From Areca catechu (lineage: Eukaryota > Streptophyta > Magnoliopsida > Arecales > Arecaceae), in assembly GCA_021397845.1 (NCBI GenBank), contig CM038044.1, positions 62,657,851-62,721,850 on the forward strand: DNA of 64,000 nucleotides. The letters are read 5' to 3'. The translations under genes were made by a program, and so were the position numbers. The notes beneath the pieces were generated by a model. It saw only the letters and a program-made list of their open reading frames with translations, was not told the origin of the DNA and searched no databases. Positions 1-11,946 of the stretch are shown here, in pieces (within the stretch, counting starts at the first letter, position 1; every line of letters begins with the position of its first letter).

Positions 1-396
1 TATTGGTAAAATCAAAATTACTCCTACATTTATTGAAAATGTGTTGTAGAAAAATTAAAGCATAATCTTTTAAGTATTAGTCAGCTATGTGACATTTGTT
101 TTAATGTATTCTTCAAGTCATCAATGTGTATAGTAGTTGATCCACTTAACTCTAGTACTAAATTTATTGGACACAGACTTGGTAACATTTATGTGGTAGA
201 TCTTAATGATCTAGCTATGTCAAGTAATACAAGTCTTGTAGCAATGATAGACAAGAGCAAGGAATCAAATTTACTATGGCATAGACGACTTGGTCATGCT
301 AGTATGGACACAATAGCTAAACTTATTGCAAAAGATTTAGTCAAAGGTTTGTCGAAATTTAAAGTTAATTTTGATTATATTTGTGATGCATGTTAG
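1..396 (+). pseudogene. S1 GAG-pre-integrase fragment
   Basis: The frame reads a typical copia pre-integrase segment: a NLLSISQLCD-like motif near 60-95, then LLWHRRLGHAS and a CDAC zinc-binding end near 390. It normally binds zinc ahead of the integrase core. The frame is broken before 124 and stops at 394, directly after the CDAC cysteine. Upstream gag and protease are not in the window. Confidence 0.8.
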
Positions 397-1330
397 TTAG
401 GAAAACAAGTGAGGGCGAGTTTTAAATCTAAAAACATAGTTTCAACTTCTAGACCCTTAGAGCTACTTCACATGGACCTATTTGGACCTACTAGGACTAC
501 CAGCCTAGGTGGTATGAAATATGGACTTGTGATTGTAGATGATTTTTCAAGATACACATGGGTTTTATTTATTGCACATAAAGATAATACTTTTAATGTA
601 TTCAAAAAGTTTTACAAAGAGTTACAAATTTAAAAAACTTATCTGTCATTTCAATTCGTAGTAATCATGGCACCGAATTTGAAAATCAGTATTTTAATCA
701 TTTTTGCACGAAGCACGGTATTGATCATAACTTTTCTATACCTAGAACACCATAGCAAAATGGTGTTGTATAAATAAAAAATTGTACTTTGGAAGAGATG
801 TCTAGAACAATGCTTTGTGAAGGAAATCTTCCAAAATACTTTTGACAGAAGCTGTTAATACCTCATGCTATATTTTAAACAGAGTTTTGATTAGACCTAT
901 TATCAGAAAAACCCCATATGATTTTGGAACAATAGAAAACCAAATATCAAATATTTTCATGTTTTCGGATGTAAATATTTGTTCTTAATAATGGAAAAGA
1001 CAATCTTGGTAAATTTGATGCAAAATCTGATGAGGCTTTTTCTTGGATATTCTTTAAATAGTAATGCCTATCGAGTTTCAATAAAAGAACTTTGACTGTT
1101 GAAGAATCTGTTATGTTGTTTTCAATGAATCTAACATTACATCTTCGAGAAAGGAAGATTTTGCTGATGATGATGCAGGTACTCTACAACATGGAATGAA
1201 AGACTTGACTCTTAAGACAAACAATCAAGTGAACCACATAAAGAAGAGGTGAGTAAAGAGCATGATGATATACCTAAAGAATGGAGGTATGTACAATCAC
1301 ACCCTAAAGAATTATTATAGGAGACCCATC
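397..1330 (+). pseudogene. S1 integrase core, degraded
   Basis: Codes for remnants of a copia integrase: LELLHMDLFGPTRT and IVDDFSRYTW (first catalytic Asp region) at 455-560, HGTEFENQYF (second region) near 668-700, and a corrupted QNGV...K segment near 758-790. At least four frame changes or stops are visible (for example TAA at 631 and TAG in the NGV region). It would have inserted the cDNA; now non-functional. Between about 1100 and 1330 is the weakly conserved integrase-RT linker, also broken. Confidence 0.75.
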
Positions 1331-2918
1331 TCAAGGTGTTAAAACTAGATCTGCTCATAGAGATGTACATGATTTAATTGCTTTTATTTCTCATGTAGAA
1401 CCACATAATATAGAAGAAGTCAAAACTGATCCTAATTGGATGTTAGCAATGCATGATGAATTAAACCAATTTAGAAAAAATAATATTTGGACCTTAGTAG
1501 AAAGACCCAATGATCATCCTGTTATAGGCACTAAGTGGGTTTATAGAAATAAACTAGATGAAGATGAAAATGTAATTAGAAATAAGGCTAGATTAGTTGC
1601 ACAAGGATATAATCAAGAAGAAGGAATAGATATTGATGAAACTTATGTACCAATAGCTAAATTAGAAGCTATTAGATTGCTATTAGCTTATGCATGTTTT
1701 ATGAATTTCAAATTATTTCAAATGGATGTAAAGAGTGCATTTTGAATGGTTTTTATCTGAAAAAGTTTTTGTTGAGCAACCTCCTGGTTTTATCGATCAC
1801 ACTTTCTCGAATCATGTTTTCAAACTGAATAAAGCCTTATATGGTCTGAAACAGGCACCTAGAGCCTGGTATGATAGACTAAGTAAATTTTTAATTATTG
1901 ATGAATTTGTAAGTGGTAGTGTTGACACCACACTATTTATTCAAAGAAAGAAAAATGATATTTTAGTTGTTCAAATATATGTTGATGATATTATCTTTGG
2001 ATCTACTGATGAATCTTTGTGTCGAGACTTTGCTAAGCTAATGCAGGGAGAATTCGAAATCAGCTTGATAGGTGAATTGAGTTACTTTCTTGGACTTCAA
2101 ATTAAACAAACTAAAGAAGGTATTCTGATCAACCAAGCCAAGTACATTAAAGAAATAATCAAGAAGTTTGGCATGGAATCAAGCAAGGTAAATGGAACAC
2201 CAATGAGTCCTGCATGTAGACTTGATAAAGATGAAAATGGCACAAATGTTGATCAAAAGCTATACCGAGGTATGATCGGATCATTACTTTATTTAACAGC
2301 TAGTAGACCTGATATATTATTTAGTGTTTGTATGTGTGCACGTTTTCAATCTAATCCTAAAGAATCACACATCATAGTTGTTAAGAGAATTATTAAATAC
2401 CTGAAAGGCACCTGTAATGTAGGTTTGTGGTATTCTAAGCATACATCATCGAAGTTAATTAGTTATTCTGATACTGACTATGGAGGATGTAAAATAGATA
2501 GAAAGAGAACAAGTGGCACCTGTCAATTTCTAGGTGTTAACTTGATTTCTTGGCACTATCGCAAAGAGAACTCTGTAGCACTATCTACTGCTGAGATAGA
2601 ATATGTGGCTGCTGGGAGCTGTTGTGCTCAAGTGTTATGGATCAAGCAACAACTAGAAGATTATGTGTATCCAATCCAAAATTCTTATTAAATGTGACAA
2701 TACTAGTGCTATTAATTTATCAAAAAATTCAATTCAACACTCATGAACTAAGCACATTGAAATTCGATATCATTTTATTCGTGATCATGTTTTACACAAT
2801 ATTGTTGAACTAGAATTTGTACATACTAAAGACCAACTAGCGGACATTTTTACTAAACCATTAAGTCAAGATAGATTTGAGAAAATTAGAGGAGAATTAG
2901 GGCTATGTGACCCATTTT
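1331..2918 (+). pseudogene. S1 reverse transcriptase and RNase H
   Basis: Two overlapping frames (1440-1745 and 1735-2691) carry copia RT: WTLVERP, IGTKWVYRNK, ARLVAQGYNQ, LFQMDVKSAF, then KALYGLKQAPRAWYD and the active-site box YVDD at residues 82-85 of the second frame. RNase H follows with SYSDTDYGGC, ISW and LSTAEIEYVAA. A frameshift lies in DVKSAF(L)NG near 1740. After a stop at 2689 another frame finishes the domain with IRYHFIRDHV and ADIFTKPL up to the TAG at 2918. The RT/RNase H was the cDNA-synthesis enzyme; two frame breaks make it a pseudogene, though the active-site residues survive. Confidence 0.88.
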
Positions 2919-3262
2919 AGACCTATTTGACCTAATTTTGAAATTAAGGAAAAATATCTATAAATTTCAAATTTTTTTTAGAGCATAGGACAACCTAGTT
3001 TAGACTCTAGAAACCTTTAGAAACTGAGTTTGACCCTTTCTGACCTTTAGTTTGAATTTTGCTCGAGTCGACTTGAGTTCTCAGGGCTCTCGGCGAGCCA
3101 ACTCGCAGGTCGGGCCGAAGCTTTTTAAGTAGGATTTTCGTATTTCCTATTCATTGTGTTTTCTAGATTTTGACCATTTCATTCTAGCCGACTCCTCACT
3201 CCACACTAGGAAACTCTCCAAAAACCCTCTCAAATCTCTTCAAATCGTTAATCTTTGCAAAA
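2919..3262 (+). other. S1 spacer between pol and the third ORF
   Basis: No coding frame is recognisable. Around 3061-3120 are GAGTCGAC and GAGCCAAC motifs resembling those repeated in the S1 LTR (15850-16145). It may hold a promoter or splice site for the downstream ORF, but nothing decisive is visible. Confidence 0.5.
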
Positions 3263-4845
3263 ATGGCACCTTGCAAGGCTGTGGCAAAGAAAGCAAGGAG
3301 AGTAGTTCGGTCTATGGCTGAGGAACGGAGGAGCACGAGGCAATTGGATACTTCGATTCCGCAAGAGGATCAGCCAATTGAGCAAGAGGAAGAAGTCCAT
3401 GCACCCCGACAAGTCATACCCATGGGAAATCGACAAGTCACCCTGGTAAGTGCATCGATTTCAGTTTTCTAGAACAAGAACAGTTGAGTATTGGTGCTTG
3501 GCTTGAAAACAAGGTTGGAAGGATTTTTGTTAATTGAAAATTGAATGTTCCAACTTATCCAAATTTGTTTCATCAATTTTTTGAGAGCATGTCACTGGGA
3601 GCTTTTCATTTGGAAGGAATAGTGAAAGGGAAATTCATAAAAATAAGTGAGCAGAATGAAGGAAAAAGTGAAGACACTTAGACTCATTTTGGAAAGATCT
3701 AATGTGAAAGGGATTATTCATGTAAGTGCAAATCAGCTCTCATTGGAGATGAGGCTATTGCACAATATCAATACATTAGCAGGATTTTCTTATCCCGGAC
3801 GGGGAGATTCGATTGGGTTAGCGAGAGATATCTTATATTCATGTGGCGACTGATTGAGCGGGAGCCCCTCAACTTCCATTTTTTTTGATTTCTCAGATGA
3901 GAGAGGCTGTACGTAGGGCACGAGCCAGTTTGCCTTACGGGATGGTGTTTACTTTGTTATTCCAGGATGCTGATTTGATCTTACTGGAGAGGACTACCGT
4001 CTGCTGCTGCACATCGACAGGTGCACTGTGAAATCCCTAACCAGAATGGGATTTATTAAAGTTGATGGAAATTGGATCAGGAAGACATCAGGTGTTCCTG
4101 TAGCACATTCAGAGGATTCAGATGATGATGTACAGGCTGCTCAGGGACATGGTGAGGAGACTGAGGGACAGACTAATGAGGCTGGACCATCCGAGTCGGC
4201 TCCTACTTCACCTCACTCACCAGTCAGGACTCCTACTACTGCTAGACATGATACTGATGATAGACTTTAGAGAGTCTTGGAGGAGATTTCTTGTCTCAGG
4301 ACTGACACTGACAGGAGGATTAGTTCACTTCAGTTTGAGATGCAGCAGGGTTTTCATGATATTATGGCTTTATTGAGACAACTATCTGCGGCTAGCCAGC
4401 ATGCACTTTCTACTTCCACAGTGACTGGCACGGGCACTAGGACTGGTACTAGCACTCATGCGGGGCAGGGACAGGCGACACATTGCACTGATGCACCTTA
4501 TCACGCCACACCTGCTGTTGGTGAGCCTCAGGATAGTATGGAGGCTGCTGGATCTACTGATGATGGAGTGACTCTGGCTACTCAGATGCTTTCGTCCACC
4601 AGCACTTTGGCCCTATCTGTTGATCACCTACTGCCAGACCTACACCTGTCTTATTTCATCAAAATCAAAAACCAAAGTTAAACCTAAATCTAAAGTGACT
4701 AGGACTTCTACACCTACTAGGACTAGGATTAGGGATCTCCGCCCTAGGTTCCCCAAGTTCAAACCTAGTCCAGGTATTCTAGAGTTGGTTCCTCCTCTGA
4801 TGAGGAAGAACCTGATAGTGATCCTAGCCCTTCATTATGATGTTT
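3263..4845 (+). pseudogene. S1 third ORF, env-like position / plant transposon protein type
   Basis: Starts with ATG at 3263 and a Lys/Arg-rich N-terminus (MAPCKAVAKKARR), then an acidic Gln/Glu stretch. The middle (3480-4030) is broken into several frames but reads a domain ending in SLPYGMVFTLLFQ, LLLHIDRCTV and LTRMGFIKVDGNWIRK. This pattern is common in the putative plant transposon protein domain found beside LTR elements. The C-terminal part (4070-4680) is rich in Ser/Thr/Gly, with a possible coiled coil near 4277-4400. I see no clear signal peptide or membrane segment, so calling it envelope would rest on position only. Function unknown. Confidence 0.6.
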
Positions 4846-5087
4846 AGGTTTTATCCTTGTTTTTGAGATTTTATTTTGTTGTATTCTGATTGTGTGATAC
4901 TATTTTGTCATGTCGTGGCACATTTGTAAAGTATCACATATGCTATGTACTGGCTTATTTCATATATATATATATTTCACTTGTTATAATACATATTCAC
5001 TTGAATTAGTGTTATGAATGAATTAATGATATGATTGAATTAATGTTATAAATGAATGATCCATTTCTCATATACTTTGTTGATGAT

Positions 5088-5100
5088 AAAAAGGGGGAGA
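5088..5100 (+). other. S1 upstream polypurine tract
   Basis: AAAAAGGGGGAGA preceded by GATGAT. Sireviruses typically carry more than one polypurine tract before the 3' LTR; a second is at 15546-15557. It would prime plus-strand DNA synthesis. Confidence 0.7.
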
Positions 5101-5124
5101 ATGGAGACTGTGTGTGGCATGAAA

Positions 5125-5325
5125 AAGAAAAAGCTATATTGATTCATGGAAGTTATGTTGATTCATAAAAGTTATGAAGTTTTGTTGATTCATGAAAGTT
5201 ATGTTGATTCATGAAAATTTCTTGGAAATCTATATTGATTCATGAAAATTGCTCAAGAATTGTTTACAAATGCTATATGTTATAAAAACTTGATGAAATG
5301 AATGTTTGATTCATGAAAACTTGAT
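5125..5325 (+). repeat. Degenerate tandem repeat in S1 3' non-coding region
   Basis: About seven imperfect copies of a unit around 20 bp containing TTGATTCATGAAA, with variable spacers. It lies between the two polypurine tracts. No coding content. Confidence 0.65.
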
Positions 5326-5436
5326 GAAACCTAAGTTTACTTCAAAATTTGAAAATTCCATAAGTTTTGATATACATTGTATAGTTAATACCCTTGATAC
5401 ATCATGTATCGATACATCATGTTATGATACATATGA

Positions 5437-7872
5437 TGTTGGGTTCCTGAACCAGTGCGGAAGCGTGGATTTCAAAAATTATGAAACCAGGTCTGAACCC
5501 TAATCCCAAATCTCCTTATTAGCAATTAAAAACTATGACTACATGCATGTCCAAATTTAAACATTGTTTAAATACTAACCTCAGATCGCTATTACCAGTC
5601 TGATGCAGAAATGAACTCCAAATTGAGTAGCCTCTTGAACAAACCAGCGTCCACTTGTCCGCCCTCCGATGGTGATCCACACGGGTAGATGATCAAGACA
5701 CTGACTCCTTAATTTGGTTCCTTCCAATCAAGTTCTACCCCAAGAACTTGATATATGGGCTATTGGCTAGGACTCCTCTAGCCAAACTGGGACTAAACCT
5801 TCTCTCTTACCCTTCTCCTTGTCTTCTAGCAACTTTGGCCCCTTAAGACACTCTGTCTTAAGAATAAGCCCTTGTCCTAAAATGAGACAAGGCTGTCTTG
5901 GAGGGAGAAGAAAATTAAGACAAGATTGTCTTAATGTAAGAAAGAAAGGAGAGGCGCCTTCTTCCTTTACCGTCGGAGAGTTTCTCTCTGACTCTCCTTC
6001 TGTTCTGAGATTCGACAGAGCCAAGGCTCTGTAAAGGAATCAAAGAGGAAAGAGAGGAGGGGGAAACAATCTTCTGGAGAGGGAGAGGGAAAATAGAAGC
6101 AAGGCTTCGCTGTAGAAAATCTGGAATAGTTTTTTTTTTTTTTTTTTTTATCTACCTTTTTTTTAACGGTGAAGTCTTCTCCTTAAATAGGCGACAGAGA
6201 GGCGCCTACCCATCTGAAATCACCCTCTCACGCCCCTCTCTCCCTTCTCACATCCTTTCCCTTCATCTCACGGCCCTTGAATTAATCTCACGGCCTTTGG
6301 GATGGGAAGACGCAAGAAAGAGTCGCGAAAAACACAGAAGGGCGCGCGCAGAAGAGAAGAGTCGCGCCCCTTCGATGTTTTTTTTTTTTTTCTTTCACGG
6401 TAATCCATTTTTTGAAGAGTCCACGCCTAGGTGGACTCTCTTCCACGCCCCTTCAGCCAAAACGCCGATCCCCTTTCTTTTCTCACGCAAAAACGCCCTT
6501 GGAGAGAGTCCACGCGCGCGTGGACTCTTCTCCTGCGCGCGCGCGTGGGAAGAGAGGGGAAGGGGCTTAGGCGATGTGGGAAAGGGGTTTAGCCTCTTAG
6601 ATTAGCCCAATGCTAGCCTACTATTAGCCCAATGTCTTGAATCTTCAATTAGATTCAAACCGGAATGAATTTGGATCTAAAAAAGACCAAATCGGAACCC
6701 TAACTCGAATCCGATTCAAGTAGAAGCCATGGTTTGCAACACATGCTAGTGTGTTCATCTGCAAACGAGATTTAATTCCAAATTAAATCCTTGATTATCT
6801 GTCCTAAGTGTGTGACCCATTGGGTTCCATACCTAGCCAGCAGTGGGTCCGAGTGCAAGTTGACCTAATTTGATCAGAACTCATTCTAATCGATTTAGGT
6901 CAAATCGAGCTAACTCGAGTTAGTCAATTAGGACTCCTCCTAATTAGTGATCCAATTAAACCATTTAATTTGATCAACCCACAAGACAAGATTGACGTCT
7001 AGCAATGTGTCATGTCTACCCGGAAGATATGGAAATTCTGGTGAAATTCCAAAACTACCCTTCAGTGGAAAGTTCCCGTACAATTCGATCCTTCAATCAT
7101 CTTGCATCCTGAATATAACTATGGATATAGAAACATGTCAAAACCAGCTTATACTCATTCCCAGCTCAGTCATACACTAATGATTCAATTAATTCGATAT
7201 TAGAAATCATTTCTAATATCTGTACTTTGATCAAAGATTTCCTGAATCATCATCTGACCTAATTTGGCTGGATGCAATCTCCTCCTACTAGGAGTGATCA
7301 ATTCCTTGTTGACCTACTCATTACCTTCATATACAATTCACCATACCCAGCATCAACCTCATGCATGACCCAGTGTCATGATTGAGATTGAACCAAAGCA
7401 TGGGTTCATGTACATAAGGTATTATGGCAGTCTCAAGTCATAGGACTACTTGTACAACTCCCACTATGAGAAACATCTATTGTCATGCAGCTAAGGCTCC
7501 ATTAGATGTTCTCAAACTGGATCTATTCAGTGAACTCATTCGCTAATGAGCACCCACATCCTTGTATTAGTGTCCACACAAGTGACTGTGAGAGCAGTCA
7601 CCCTTTTCAGCATACATAGGATGTGCCAGTCTAACCGGAAACCCTGATGCCCTTCTCAGGGTTCCTATGACTAGGAATATTCTAGATTAGGATTTTATGG
7701 CCTTAGATCTCACTGGTATGATCTCATCATAGCCCTAGGACCATAGCCCTAATCTATGGGGTTCATCATATAATGACACAGCGAATGATGAAAAAATATT
7801 GCCTTTATTAACTTGTCAATTTACAATGGTCTGGGAGATACAAATATTGGCTTATAGGGCATAATCCTTTCA
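5437..7872 (-). repeat. C1 3' LTR
   Basis: Starts TGTTGGGTTCC and ends CCTTTCA on the plus strand, 2436 bp. Contains a poly-T tract (6128-6149), CG-rich palindromes at 6417-6438 and 6506-6527, and a minus-strand TATA-like TATTTAA near 6183-6190. Its homologue is at 12933-15356. Confidence 0.95.
6506..6527. repeat. 22-bp perfect palindrome in C1 3' LTR
   Basis: GAGTCCACGCG joined to its exact inverted copy. A near-identical arm pair with a different centre lies at 6417-6438. The other LTR has the 24-bp version at 13999-14022, longer by one CG unit. All lie upstream of the minus-strand TATA-like box, in U3. Confidence 0.8.
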
Positions 7873-7890
7873 ATCTCCCACTTGCACTAA
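7873..7890 (-). other. C1 polypurine tract
   Basis: The minus strand reads GCAAGTGGGAGATTG running into the 3' LTR, a standard copia plus-strand primer next to the LTR. Confidence 0.75.
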
Positions 7891-8725
7891 AGCCAATCGC
7901 TCTTATTCTTTAACCCTATACAATCGAGGTGGCGATCAAACTCCCGCTGTGGTAGAGCCTTAGTGAACGAGTCTGCTATGTTGTTCTTTGTATCCACTCT
8001 ATTGATGCAGACTTCTTGTCTCTCGATTATCTCTCGGACAAGATGGAAGCGTCTCAGAATGTGCTTGGACTTGTGATGGGCTCTCGGTTCCTTAGCTTGA
8101 GCAACTGCTCCAGTGTTATCACAATAGAGTGGCACGGGCTCTCAATCTCAGGAACTACTCCCAACTCTGTGATGAATTTCTTCATCCAGACAGCTTCCTT
8201 GGCGGCTTCACTGACAGCTATGTACTCTGCCTCGGTAGTTGAGTCAGCTACAGTCTGCTGTTTAGTGCTCTTCCAACTTACTGCTCCACCATTCAAGGTA
8301 AAGACATACCCTGAAATGGATTTACTATCATCTGGGTCTGATTGAAAACTAGAGTCTGAATAGGCTTCTAGTTTAAGATCAGACCCTCCGTATATAAGAA
8401 AAATATCCTTAGTCCTTCTCAGGTACTTAAGAATATTTTTCACAGCCTTCCAGTGATCCTCTCCTGGATCAGCCTGAAATCTACTGGCTACACCCAAGGC
8501 ATATGCCACATCAGGCCTGGTACATAACATAGCATACATAATCAACCCTATAGCCGAAGCATAAGGTATAGAACTCATTCTATTTCTTTCTTCAGGTGTC
8601 TTAGGAGACATCCTCTTAGAAAAATGTATGCCATGACCAATAGGTAAGTAACCTCTTTTACTTTCCTCCATGCTAAATCTCTTTAGCACCTGGTCAATGT
8701 ACCTAGACTGGGATAAGCCTAGCAT
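7887..8725 (-). pseudogene. C1 RNase H and end of RT
   Basis: The frame 8725-8054 starts in the RT connection (SQSRYIDQVLKRF, PDVAYALGV) and continues into RNase H with EAYSDSSFQSDPDD, GYVFTLNGGAVSWKS and DSTTEAEYIAVSEA. A frameshift near 8060-8130 moves the end into another frame with LYCDNTGAVAQAKEP, HILRRFHLVREI and ADSFTKALPQREFD, ending 15 bp from the LTR. RNase H removes the RNA template during cDNA synthesis. The active-site carboxylates are visible, but the frame is broken. Confidence 0.88.
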
Positions 8726-9571
8726 CCTTCTTGATCTTATCTATAGATCTTTATACCCAGTATATAGGATGCTTCTCCAAGTCTTTCATTGAAAACTGTT
8801 TCGATAACCACACTTTGACTGATTGTAACATTGGGATATCATTCCCAATAAGAAGTATATCATCAACATATAGAACTAAGAAAACTATGGCACTCCTACT
8901 AGTCTTCTTGTACACACAAGGTTCATCCTCATTTTTGAAAAAATCAAATTCTTTGACTGTTTTATCAAATCGGATGTTCCAACTCCTGGATGCTTGCTTT
9001 AATCCATAAATGGATTTCTTTAGCCTACATACCTGATTAGGTTTAGTCTCCAAGACAAAACCTTCTGGCTGTGACATATAAACCTCTTCCTCAAGGAAAC
9101 CATTGAGGAATGCAGTTTTTACATCCATTTGCCAGATCTCATAATCATGATATGCTGCTATAGCAAGCATAATCCGACTAGATTTGGGCATGGCAACAGG
9201 GGAAAATGTTTCATTATAATTATTCCCTGTTTTTGTCTGAAACCCTTAGCCACCAATCTGGCTTTTAAGTTTCAACTTGGCCATCTACCCCAATCTTCTT
9301 TTTATAGACCCATTTACACCCAATAGGGTTAATACCCTCTGGTGCATCAACCAAAGACCATACTTGGTTGACATACATGGAGTCCATCTCGGATCTCATG
9401 GCTTCCAGCCATCTGTCTGAGTCTCTACTCATGACTGCTTCCGTATAGGTTAGAGGCTCATCATTTGAATGATTTGGGCTTCATTATTTTCAATTATGAA
9501 CCCATACCTCTCAAGTGCCTGTCGCACCCTATCAGACCTACGGATAGGAGTGTGTTCAGGTTCTATATTAA
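8726..9571 (-). pseudogene. C1 reverse transcriptase
   Basis: The frame 9191-8751 holds IWQMDVKTAFLNG, EEVYMSQPEGFV, SIYGLKQASRSWN and LYVDDILLIGND. The YVDD active-site codons lie at 8859-8870. The N-terminal part (9192-9571) is in other frames, including a GVNWVYKKKI-like stretch near 9290. At least two frameshifts are needed to read the domain through, so it is inactive. Confidence 0.87.
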
Positions 9572-10136
9572 CTATGTTGTTACTGACTGAGAAGTGTCTA
9601 TTTGTTGAATTTCATTAAGTTCGATATTTCTACCAGTGCCCTTTTGTAGGATGAATTCTTTTTCCATAAAAGTGTCATGCCTACTGACCAAAACCTTTTG
9701 TTCAGTAGGGTGGTAGAACAGATATCCTATACTATCTCTAGGATATCCCATAAATAGACATTTGTCTGCTCTAGCATCTAGTTTATGTCCAAAATTTCTT
9801 TTTACATAGGCTGGACATCCCCATATCTTAATATACTTAAGATTGGGCTTCTTACCTCTCCATAATTCATATGGAGTGCTAGAGACAGTTTTAGATGGTA
9901 CTCTATTCAAGATATAAGTTGCTGTTCCAAAGCATATCCCCAGAAAGAAAAAGGTAACTCCGTGAAGCACATCATGGACCGTACCATATCCAATAAAGTA
10001 CGATTCCTCCTTTCAGCAACACCATTTAATTATGGTGTGTAAGGAGGAGTCCATTCAGAGATGATCCCCTTATCTTTAAGGTGATCAAGAAACTCAGTGG
10101 ATAAGTACTCACCTCCTCTATCTGATCGGAGGATCT
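9572..10136 (-). pseudogene. C1 integrase, C-terminal half
   Basis: Reading leftwards: RSDRGGEY with the second catalytic Asp near 10115-10130, NGVAERRNR with the catalytic Glu near 9995-10030, then ATYILNRVPSKTV, TPYELWRGKKPN and CLFMGYPRDSIGY in the frame 9970-9572. A stop lies before NGVA and a frame break near 9970. It would catalyse strand transfer of cDNA into the genome; now broken. Confidence 0.85.
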
Positions 10137-10861
10137 TTATACTTTTCCTGTCTGTTTCTCTACCATACTTTGATACTCTAAAAATTTTTCAAAAGCCTCG
10201 GACTTATGTTTCATTAGATACACAAATCCATACCTTGAAAAATCATCAGTAAATGTGATGAAGTATGAGTATCCACCATAGGCTTGAGTTGTCATAGGCC
10301 CACATACATCTGTGTGTATGAGTCCCAATAACTCTTTTGTCCTTTCTCCATGTCCACTAAATGGAGTCTTGGTCATCTTACCCATGAGACATGATTCACA
10401 AGTTCCTAATGACTCATAGTCATAAGGATCAAAGAAATTTTCTTTGTATAACTTGTTAATCCTAGTCTCACTAATATGTCCAAGTCGACAATGCCAAAGT
10501 AAGGTATTGTTTACATCATCTCTTTTCCGTTTGTTAGAAACATGAAAAATATTGTCATTAGTGGAAAGAGTTAATAGACCATTGCAGAATATGCCATAAC
10601 ATATAATTTCATTAGATAAAGAAATTGAGCAGCCACTGCTCATTACATTCATAGTATATCCTTGTTTAAGTAACAAGGGTACAGATATGATATTTCTAAT
10701 GATTTTTGCATATAGTAACAATTCCTTAGCTCCAAGATCTTCCCTGAAGGTAACTTCAAAATATAAGTCCCTACAGCTTCTGCTTGGATGGGGTCCCCTC
10801 CAGCACCGTAGAGCTCAAAGTTACCTTCCTTCAATACTTTAAGCCCCTAAAGTCCCTGCAA
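10137..10861 (-). pseudogene. C1 protease end, pre-integrase and integrase N-terminal half
   Basis: The frame 10721-10137 carries the pre-integrase WHCRLGHISETRI and CESCLMGKM, followed by IHTDVCGPM (first catalytic Asp) and ITFTDDFSRYGF, ending in VEKQTGK. The frame 10834-10649 encodes the region between the protease and this one (GGDPIQAEAVGTY). A frame overlap at 10649-10721 marks a frameshift. Confidence 0.87.
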
Positions 10862-11767
10862 TTATTTGCAGATGTTATGACCACAGGCGGTATCCAACAC
10901 CCAAGTATTTGAAATGGAAGAATCCAATGACAAAATAGTATGAACTTCTTTCATACCTTTTGGTGCCTCTGATGCACCAGGCTTCACACTTGCAAGGTAA
11001 ACCTTGCAGTTCCTTTTCCAATGACCCGGCTTGCCACAATGAAAGCAGGTCATCTGTCCGGAGGCCTTCTTTCCTTTCTTCTTCTTAATGCCTCCTTTGG
11101 GATTCATCCTCTTACTGGAACCCTTTTTGCCTGTCTTCTTCTTATCCACAAGAAGAACTGGAGCCTTATTTTTCTTTACATGGCTCTCTGCTGTCTTCAA
11201 CATATTCAACAGCTCAGGCAAGGAAGAATTAAGTTTGTTCATATGGTAATTAAGAACAAACTGTGAAAATGACTCTGGGAGTGATTGCAAGATCAAGTCT
11301 TGATTCAACTCCCCATCCATTACAAAACCTAATTGACCTAATCGAGTGATTAGATCAATTATCTTTAATACATGGTCTTGTACTGATGTACCTTCTGTCA
11401 TCCTTGCACGGAACAACTGCTTAGATATTTCATATCTAGCAGTTCTACTGTGTTCTCCATAAAGCTCTTTTAAATTGAGCAGTATGGAGTTAGTATCCAT
11501 GCTATCATGCTGCCTCTGCAACTCATTAGTCATAGAGGCAAGCATAACACACTTGACAGTAAGTGAGTCATTTTGCCACATATTATATGTGTTCTTCTCC
11601 TCTTGCGAGGCATCTTCCCTTGGTGGTTCCAAAATTGGGGTATCAAGAATATAGGAAATTCTTTCTTGACTGAGTACTATTTTTAAATTTCTCAGCCAAT
11701 CAACATAATTAGGCCCAGTCAATTTGTTGGCATCTAAAATACTACGGAGTGAGAGTGAAGAGGCCAT
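10862..11767 (-). CDS. C1 Gag with zinc knuckle and start of protease
   Basis: Open 301-aa frame from ATG at 11767. Residues 1-190 match the copia Gag (UBN2-type) capsid fold: LTGPNYVDWLRNLKI near 16-30, ELYGEHSRTARYEISKQLF at 101-119, PELLNMLKTAE near 184-194. A Lys-rich basic segment (200-235) precedes the CCHC zinc knuckle C241-C244-H249-C254, which binds genomic RNA. The frame continues into protease with VLDTACGHNIC, where DTA replaces the usual DTG; whether this variant is active is uncertain. It ends at a stop soon after, so the polyprotein is truncated before integrase. This is the best-preserved part of C1. It follows a 1.2-kb leader with four hairpins. Confidence 0.9.
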   Translation of the reverse strand: MASSLSLRSILDANKLTGPNYVDWLRNLKIVLSQERISYILDTPILEPPREDASQEEKNTYNMWQNDSLTVKCVMLASMTNELQRQHDSMDTNSILLNLKELYGEHSRTARYEISKQLFRARMTEGTSVQDHVLKIIDLITRLGQLGFVMDGELNQDLILQSLPESFSQFVLNYHMNKLNSSLPELLNMLKTAESHVKKNKAPVLLVDKKKTGKKGSSKRMNPKGGIKKKKGKKASGQMTCFHCGKPGHWKRNCKVYLASVKPGASEAPKGMKEVHTILSLDSSISNTWVLDTACGHNICK

Positions 11768-11946
11768 TTATCTACATTTAAACAAAGAACAATACATAAG
11801 CAAACAACCATGAAATGACAATACATAATTAAATTAGGACTTTAATTTAATTATGTCTCCCACTATTTTATCGAGCATCATAACCCTCTATACGATGATC
11901 GAGAAAACCCTAATTAGTTTTCTTAGTGGGGTTGAGATCCCAATCC

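Larger units (their letters stand above)
4846..5436 (+). other. S1 3' non-coding region, left of C1
   Basis: AT-rich and non-coding. It holds a short AT microsatellite (about 4965-4975), a first polypurine tract, a degenerate minisatellite of GTTGATTCATGAAAGTTAT-like units (about 5125-5325), and GATACATCATG repeats with a palindrome at 5404-5417. It continues at 15362-15558 after the C1 insertion. Confidence 0.75.

Noticed and set aside
5125..5325. CRISPR-like array
   Set aside because: Repeats are degenerate and adjacent, without unique spacers, in plant DNA; it is a minisatellite in the S1 3' region.
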